Origin: JAFECT01 sp963838235
GTDB taxonomy: Bacteria; Pseudomonadota; Alphaproteobacteria; Caulobacterales; Caulobacteraceae
NCBI GenBank assembly: GCA_963838235.1
Contig: CAWIQJ010000005.1
Span: 248,001-312,000, forward strand
Direction: 5' to 3'
Length of the DNA stretch: 64,000 bases
The notes under the pieces were generated by a model. It worked only from the letters and a program-made list of their open reading frames with translations, was not told where the DNA came from and did not search any database. This document shows, one piece after another, positions 59,501 through 64,000 of this stretch; position 1 is the stretch's first letter; each line of letters starts with the position of its first letter. Both the position numbers and the translations under genes were made by a program.

Positions 59501-61222
59501 GTCAAGACCTACGGCTACGGCAGTGACGGCATCGTCGCCGAGAGCTACAACGGGCCGGTCACGATCATCTCGGGCGCGGTGCACACCTATTATACGTCCT
59601 CGGACGGCATCGTCGCGGAGACCTATAACGGCAACATCAGCGTCACCAGCGGTACAGTGCTGACCGACGGCGGCTACTCCGCCGGCATCCTGGCCGCTTC
59701 GACCAACGGCAGTGTCTCGGTCGCCTCGACCTACGTCAGAACGCTGGGCAACTACTCGTACGGCATTGAGGTGGAAGCCGGCGGCGACGCCCTGGTCACC
59801 TCCTATGAGGTGAAGACCTACGGCGACCACTCCGACGGCATCGGCGCCCGCAGCCTGAACGGCAACACGACGGTCAACTCTGTCTTCGTGTACACCAAGG
59901 GCAATTATTCGACCGGCATCTATGCGGAGAGCCGCAACGGCAATGTGACGGTGAACTCCGACACGGTGATCACTGTCGGCGCCTACTCCGACGGCGTGCA
60001 CGGCTACAGCTACAACGGCACGACGACGATCAACTCGGACTATGTGAAGACGTCCGGCTACCACTCCGAAGGCATCTACGCGTACGGCTGGCTGGGCGCG
60101 ACGGTGAACTCCGGCGGTGTGATAACCTACGGCGCCTACGCCGACGGCATCCACGCCATCTCTAACAACGGCGTGGCCAATGTCACCTCGAGCTACGTCC
60201 TGACCACGGGCATGGCGTCGGTGGGCATCTACGCCTACGGCAGTGACGGCGTGAACGTGAACTCCGGCACGGTGAAAACCTACGGCGAGTTCGCCACCGG
60301 CATTATGGCGGTCGCGCCGAACGGCGCGGCCAACGTCACCTCGCACTATGTGCAGACATCGGGCGACTTCGCGCCGGGCATCAGCGCCTATGGCTACTAT
60401 GGCGCGACGGTAAACAATACCGGCCTGGTGCGCACCTACGGTTACCGTTCCGACGGCATCGACGCCTTCGCCTACGCCGGCGACGTCAATGTGACCTCGG
60501 ACGAGGTGGTGACCTACGGCGACTACTCGACCGGCATCTTCGCGAAGACCTACAACGGCGACGTCAATGTGACGGTGACCGGCGGCGTGTTCACCTACGG
60601 CTATGACTCCCCGGGCGTGGTTGCGGAGTCCTATAACGGCAATGTCAACGTCTATAACTACGGGACGATCCGGACCGAGGGCGACTTCTCCGACGGCATC
60701 TTCGCCGGCGCGATCGGCGGCACCGCCTTCATCTACAACGGCGGCCTGATCAGGACCTACGGCTTCGAATCCGCCGGCGCCTTCGCCGAAAGCATCGGCG
60801 CCGACACCTACGCCGTGGTGGTCAACTTCGGCACGATCGAGGCCTACGAAGGCCCGGGCATCGTCGCCGAGAGCATCGGCGGGCACGCCGAAGTCTACAA
60901 CTTCGGCCACGTCTACGGCGCCTTTGGCGGCGTGATCCTGGAATCGACGGAAGGCAGCTACCTCTACAACAAGGGTAGCATCATGGGCGGCAACGGCTTC
61001 GCCATCGGCGCCTACGGGGCCTCGGTCTATATCGAGAACAAGGGCGCGATCTACGGCTACGCCATCCTGAACACCGCGAACAACACCCTGAACAACCAGG
61101 GCCGGTGGTTCGCTTACGGCAACTCCTACTTCGGCTACGGCAACGACGTGGTGAACAACCACGGCATCATCGAGGTGCGCCGTTCTCGTCCACGCCCACC
61201 ACGGTGGTGTGGAGCGGGGTGA
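56441..61222 (+). CDS. AT2, main passenger part
   Basis: About 1,590 codons of uninterrupted solenoid repeats. From about 56450 to 58950 units carry GGNV.A/GxATGV phrases (for example VTIGGNVTAIAYNGDATGV). From about 59040 to 60900 they alternate SGTVITYGDYSTGI and SDYVKTYGYHSEGI types, then NKGSIMGGNGFAIGAYGASV and the last rung LNTANNTLNNQGRWFAYG. The missing G near 61177 shifts the frame into ARSRPRPPRW; the true frame continues in the 61105-62556 entry. Its repeats are similar in order to those of AT1 but more numerous in the first section. Confidence 0.85.
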   Translation: MTRNTYNNNVHVYGDVSASGYTGAIGVLVSESGSGVSLGNVVIGGNVTVESVTGEAIGVLNEGYTVSTTVGGNVTAYSEKSLAIGTYSISSNGSYTNIGGSVSATGYVAAGVVSATLGGAYENTVIVGGSVSATGYAGATGIEALGGDVNVTVTGDVTATTAYGNAIGVFVIGDANITIGGNAIASSTFGNATAVYGNSTGYLGVHVGGNVGAYSFSGNATGIKGYSGGGGNLVVGVGGNVVAESDFGVALGIAALGDGNASVNVIGNVFAKSYYGEAAIGAIVFGNDYTEFNVGGNLVAVAPYGAAIGAEVVGGSVYAHVAGSIGAYSGNSVALGLIGYSPGYDHIVVGGNVTAIGRYGATGIKGYSAGGDVNVHIGGDVFAFTEYDDAIGVKVAGDSEIYIGGNATAIAPAGNATAVWISSFGGAYVHVVGNVYAGAYLNATGVFNDTIGYSSTVVGGSVEAKALLGQATGVYAYSETGSAFVSIGGNVTAISYLGDATGVYATSATGGTVNVTGSVGARAYGEAIGVEVLGPSYANVTIGGNVTAIAYNGDATGVTASGDDVHVLVGGTVTAYSKYADATGVSAVSTGYAGAGVDGNVYAIAPDGDAIGVTVKGGLGGFYAAAYVGGNVTAEGEFSAIGVSVTSTGENFVTVDGNVLAIATDGSATGIFSTSAYGSVTVSVGGSVTAAASAAATGVAAYANGTTDGTASVSVTGDVGVTAVNGNATGIIAVGGYSNVNVGGNVSALSGTGNAFGIEAVGDYGATVDVGGNVYARSVTGTGAIGVVAASDGDVSVTVGGTTEVIGNLAYGVVAESLGGGDVTVDVGNVVIHQYGATSPYQGAGVVTYTTGVTNITAGDIYTTGNFTDGIRAGRESLDNGDTYVTVNSVETTGAYSPGVYVIGTGNATVTIGTAYTKGLESDGVFAVSTLGGVSVTSTMVKTLGDYSAGIYAAAGGPVVVNSGTSVTYGYKSDAVVAINTGTTLTDTVAVYSGTAITHGDYSDGIYASGHNSTYVKSNLVKTYGYGSDGIVAESYNGPVTIISGAVHTYYTSSDGIVAETYNGNISVTSGTVLTDGGYSAGILAASTNGSVSVASTYVRTLGNYSYGIEVEAGGDALVTSYEVKTYGDHSDGIGARSLNGNTTVNSVFVYTKGNYSTGIYAESRNGNVTVNSDTVITVGAYSDGVHGYSYNGTTTINSDYVKTSGYHSEGIYAYGWLGATVNSGGVITYGAYADGIHAISNNGVANVTSSYVLTTGMASVGIYAYGSDGVNVNSGTVKTYGEFATGIMAVAPNGAANVTSHYVQTSGDFAPGISAYGYYGATVNNTGLVRTYGYRSDGIDAFAYAGDVNVTSDEVVTYGDYSTGIFAKTYNGDVNVTVTGGVFTYGYDSPGVVAESYNGNVNVYNYGTIRTEGDFSDGIFAGAIGGTAFIYNGGLIRTYGFESAGAFAESIGADTYAVVVNFGTIEAYEGPGIVAESIGGHAEVYNFGHVYGAFGGVILESTEGSYLYNKGSIMGGNGFAIGAYGASVYIENKGAIYGYAILNTANNTLNNQGRWFAYGNSYFGYGNDVVNNHGIIEVRRSRPRPPRWCGAG

Positions 61223-62556
61223 CGGTGTTCAACAACTCCAACCTGGTGGATCTGCGCAACGGCCACACCGGCGACGTGTTCATCCTGGACGGCAACGGCG
61301 GGGTAGGCACGGTCTGGAACGGCCTGGCGGGTTCGACCCTGGCGGTCGATGCGTCGCTGACCACCGCGCTCACCTCCGACGAGATGATCGTCGGCGCGGC
61401 CAACGGCTCGACCTCACTGGTCGTGCACGACGTGAACCCGGGTTCGCCCGGTTCGCTGAACTTCGTGGGAACCACGGTGGTGCACGCGGCCTCGGGCACG
61501 GCGTCCAACTTCACCTGGGGCGGCGAGCAGAAGGGCTTCATCCAGTACGAACTGCAGTTCTTCTCCGGCCCGGTGGACTGGAACATTGTGGCCCTGCCGG
61601 GTCAGGCCGCCTTCGAGATGCTGAAGGCGCCGGAGATGGCCCAGGACTTCTGGCGCAGGACCGGCGACGCCTGGTCGGCCCGCGAACAGGAGGTCAGGGA
61701 CTCGATGTGGGGCTCCGCGCCTCCGACCCGCGGCGAAGGCTGGGAGATGTGGGCCCAGGCCCAGGTGGGCGGCGAGCAGCTCGACAGGACCGAGACCTTC
61801 AACGTCCAGGGCATGAACTTCTCACCCAACCTGTCGACCGACTCAGACTGGCGCGGCTTCCAGATGGGCGGGGACAACTGGACCTCGAAGAACTGGCTGT
61901 GGGGCTTCACCGGCGGGTTCCTCGAGCAGAACTCGGTGTTCCACTTCGACAAGAACTCCTTCGACATCACCGGCTGGAACGTGGGCGCCTACACCGGCTT
62001 CACCTCCGGGGCCTTCTTCGCCAACGCGCTGGTGAAGGGCGACTGGTATGACATCAAGGCCAATATGCACACGGTGCCGGCGCTGGAGACCTTCTCGGGC
62101 GACACCTGGGGCGCCAAGGGTGAGACCGGCTTCCGGTTCGGAACGCCGCATCTCTACTTCGAGCCCCTGGCCGACCTGGCCTGGACCTCCACCCACCTGG
62201 ACAACGCCAACTTCACCGCCCAGGACACGGTGTTCACCTTCGGCAATGCGACCAGCCTCCGGGGCTCGATCGGAGCGCGGGTCGGCGGCCAGTGGGGGCA
62301 ACTCTTGCCCTACGTCGGCCTCTATGCGGCCCAGGAGTTCGACGGCAAGAACAAGATGGCGATGATCACCGGCGGCGGCTGCACCGGCTGTGAGATGGAC
62401 ATCGAGGACCTGAAGCCCGGTTCCTACGAACGGGCTGACTTCGGCTTCACCACCACCTCGTGGAACGGCCTGGAAGGGTTCCTCAAGGGCGAGACCGAGT
62501 TCGGCGGCAAGACCAGCGGCTTCACCGGCCGCCTGGGCGTGCGCTGGCGCTGGTAG
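61105..62556 (+). CDS. AT2, linker and outer-membrane barrel
   Basis: Real AT2 coding in this frame starts at about 61177 (APFSSTPTTVVWSGVTVFNN). The barrel is almost identical to that of AT1 at both DNA and protein level, including AAFEMLKAPEMAQDFWRRTG, WTSKNWLWGFTGGFLEQNS and the ending RLGVRWRW. The outer-loop Cys pair is GGGCTGCEMDIED here, with changed spacing. AT2 joined across both shifts would have about 2,550 residues. Confidence 0.85.
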   Translation: MVRLRQLLLRLRQRRGEQPRHHRGAPFSSTPTTVVWSGVTVFNNSNLVDLRNGHTGDVFILDGNGGVGTVWNGLAGSTLAVDASLTTALTSDEMIVGAANGSTSLVVHDVNPGSPGSLNFVGTTVVHAASGTASNFTWGGEQKGFIQYELQFFSGPVDWNIVALPGQAAFEMLKAPEMAQDFWRRTGDAWSAREQEVRDSMWGSAPPTRGEGWEMWAQAQVGGEQLDRTETFNVQGMNFSPNLSTDSDWRGFQMGGDNWTSKNWLWGFTGGFLEQNSVFHFDKNSFDITGWNVGAYTGFTSGAFFANALVKGDWYDIKANMHTVPALETFSGDTWGAKGETGFRFGTPHLYFEPLADLAWTSTHLDNANFTAQDTVFTFGNATSLRGSIGARVGGQWGQLLPYVGLYAAQEFDGKNKMAMITGGGCTGCEMDIEDLKPGSYERADFGFTTTSWNGLEGFLKGETEFGGKTSGFTGRLGVRWRW

Positions 62557-62582
62557 GCCAACGCAACACCACCGACGACAGG

Positions 62583-62614
62583 GGGCCGGACGCAAGTCCG
62601 GCCCTTTCTGTTTT
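62583..62614 (+). terminator. Rho-independent terminator after AT2
   Basis: Perfect 9-bp stem GGGCCGGAC / GTCCGGCCC with a GCAA loop, followed by TTTCTGTTTT. It begins 27 bases after the AT2 stop and has nearly the same stem as the AT1 terminator, so terminators were duplicated with the genes. Confidence 0.88.
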
Positions 62615-62654
62615 CGCTCGCGATTCGGCCCTGCTGAGGCGTTAGGGCGACACC

Positions 62655-62917
62655 CGATCACTATTCTCAGGTATACGATTTTCGCCCGGTCTCGACGCCG
62701 CGAGCCGTCGCCTGGGAAAAACCCCGGAAACTCAAAGCGCAACGCTTCGGCGAATACCGAAAAATTCTTATTTCGCTTGCGCTTAGACCCCGCCGAACAA
62801 CCTCGACGGCTATTGAAATTCCCCGGAATCCGAGCGACAGAACCATGTTCGACGACGCGGCGCAGCCGCGGCGTCCTGCCGTGCATCCCGCGCGGCCGAT
62901 CCTGAGGGGGATATTCG
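62655..62917 (+). promoter_or_regulatory. AT3 leader region, conserved with AT2
   Basis: Counterpart of 54640-54900: ATCACTATTC, AAAATTCTTATTTC, CTATTGAA, GTTCGACGACGCGGCGCAGCCGCG with the hairpin CGCGGC-GCA-GCCGCG at 62856-62870, and CCTGAGGGGGATATTCG before ATG 62918. The parts between these blocks differ, so the blocks are probably functional. Confidence 0.55.
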
Positions 62918-64000
62918 ATGTCCAAGCGCGTTTCCCGGACGAGCCCGTCTTCCGCCGCCGCGGAATTCGTCCTCAAGCGCAGCGGGAAGCTCTCCCGCGC
63001 CGGCCTGCTGCTGGGCACCGCCCTCGGCTGTTCGATCGCGGTCTTCTCCCTCGGCGCGCCGGGCACGGCCTGGGCCACGAACGAGTGCGGCTCGCTGGTC
63101 ACAGTCAGCGGCGTCGACCAGGTCACCTGCGCGCCGGGCGGCTACCCCTCGGGCATCACCTACACCGACAACAGCGGCAACCCGGTGGTCGTCACCCTGG
63201 GGTCGGGCGCCGATCCGAGTTCCGGAAGCGGCGTCTTCGTCGAGAATCAGTCGTCAGGAGCCTACGCCGGCGTCATCGTCGACGCGGGGTCGACCATCAA
63301 CGTCTTCGGCGGCGCCGGGGTCGGCGACTACACCACCGCCGGCGGCACGGCCTTCGTGAAGGCCTACGGAAACGTCTTCGGCAACGCCAACGCCATCTAC
63401 GCCGATGCGATCGGCGGCGGGAATGTCTACGTCTCGACCTTCGCTGAGATTCTATCGCCCGGCAACATGATCAATGCGAGGTCCTCGGGCGGCAACGTCG
63501 AGGTCTACGCGAGCTACATCGGCGAGACCACTTCGGGCCCCACCGGCACAACAACGGGCATCAAGCTTTACGCGGCCGGTGGGTCCGGGGACACGGTCGT
63601 CGGGCCGCGCGGGATCAATCTCACGTCGGCAACCGGCTATGCGGTGGGCGTGAACTCGGCTGCGACCTTCGACAATACGACCAAGATTTATGGAAGCGTG
63701 AACGTCACCGGCTATACCGGCGCGCTCGGCATCAAGACGTCTTCTGCCTATACCGCCACCACGACCGTCTATGGGGACGTAACGGTTACCTCCGGTTACG
63801 CCGGCAAGGGCGGCGGTCCTGCGACCGGCATCATCACGGTCGGTTCGGACTACGCGGCGACCAATGTCTTCGGCAGCGTGACCGTCACGGCGCTGAACGG
63901 CGTGGCCCTGGGCATCGAGACCGCGAGCTTCAACGGCAGCAGCGTCTATGTGAGCGGCAGCGTCTTGGCGACCGGTGATCTGGGCGCCACGGCGGTCTAC
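62918..64000 (+). CDS. Giant autotransporter AT3, N-terminal part (cut by window edge)
   Basis: 361 codons, open to the right edge. The signal peptide is identical to AT2; cleavage is likely at GTAWA-TN. The mature start has the same Cys pair pattern (CGSLVTVSGVDQVTC). After a divergent stretch of about 200 residues, the last ~280 bases (63720-64000) are nearly the same as AT2 55694-55974. The barrel would lie beyond the window. Confidence 0.88.
   Translation, partial: MSKRVSRTSPSSAAAEFVLKRSGKLSRAGLLLGTALGCSIAVFSLGAPGTAWATNECGSLVTVSGVDQVTCAPGGYPSGITYTDNSGNPVVVTLGSGADPSSGSGVFVENQSSGAYAGVIVDAGSTINVFGGAGVGDYTTAGGTAFVKAYGNVFGNANAIYADAIGGGNVYVSTFAEILSPGNMINARSSGGNVEVYASYIGETTSGPTGTTTGIKLYAAGGSGDTVVGPRGINLTSATGYAVGVNSAATFDNTTKIYGSVNVTGYTGALGIKTSSAYTATTTVYGDVTVTSGYAGKGGGPATGIITVGSDYAATNVFGSVTVTALNGVALGIETASFNGSSVYVSGSVLATGDLGATAVY
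63720..64000 (+). repeat. Long direct repeat shared with AT2 (55694-55974)
   Basis: 281 bases aligned without gaps, offset 8,026, with only about eight to ten differences by eye. The flanking parts of the two genes are clearly more diverged, so the block looks like recent exchange. It continues to the window edge. Confidence 0.8.

Noticed and set aside
54901..64000. CRISPR-like repetition in the autotransporter region
   Set aside because: The repeats are coding, degenerate, in units of about 75-78 bases with no spacers, and keep the reading frame.

Overview
The window is high-GC alphaproteobacterial DNA. Gene order and protein families (cpa/tad pilus genes in Caulobacter order, Flp pilins, PAP2 and CPBP membrane proteins) fit Caulobacteraceae or a near relative; this is inference from content, not a database match.

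Layout. 1-15195 (+): the end of an ABC-2 permease, a PAP2 membrane protein, and a nearly complete Tad (Flp) pilus locus: pilin, cpaB (frameshifted), cpaC, a small lipoprotein, cpaE, cpaF, tadB, tadC, two TPR proteins, prepilin peptidase cpaA, a CPBP protease-like protein, a second cpaF and an XRE regulator. 15167-30475 (-): a decayed large membrane protein, then a second, diverged Tad locus running the opposite way in the same gene order, also headed by an ABC ATPase/permease pair. In that copy cpaB, the lipoprotein and cpaE are open, while cpaC, cpaF, tadB, tadC, both TPR genes, cpaA and the ABC genes are frameshifted. 30534-32418 (-): tadG (one frameshift) and tadE. 32648-42665: a gene graveyard holding broken polytopic membrane proteins, a broken M48 protease, a frameshifted sterol-desaturase-like gene, fragments of GT39 and GT2 glycosyltransferases, a second decayed copy of the XRE plus membrane-protein pair, a phage-like hypothetical, clustered hairpins and an IS1595-type transposase remnant. 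42923-47095: ordinary intact genes (GT2 glycosyltransferase, methyltransferase, tannase/feruloyl esterase, tRNA-Lys, a GNAT-like protein). 47544-64000 (+): three giant tandem autotransporters with beta-solenoid passengers made of degenerate repeats of about 26 residues; the third runs off the window.

How it works together. The first Tad locus should encode an Flp pilus machine: pilin, peptidase, secretin CpaC, CpaE, motor CpaF and the inner-membrane platform TadB/TadC, with TadE/TadG as minor pilins. The two major pilin genes share an upstream pair of inverted repeats with identical spacing (42 bp between them, 145 bp to the ATG), which suggests common control. The autotransporters are probably surface adhesin-like proteins. 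AT2 and AT3 share leader sequence, signal peptide and passenger blocks almost base for base, and AT1 and AT2 share the barrel, which points to tandem duplication with ongoing recombination.

Caution. Many long genes carry single-base frameshifts, including AT1 and AT2. Some may be sequencing or assembly errors. However, the M48 gene also has its catalytic Glu replaced and other genes are cut into chimeric fragments, so real decay is present in 15-42 kb.
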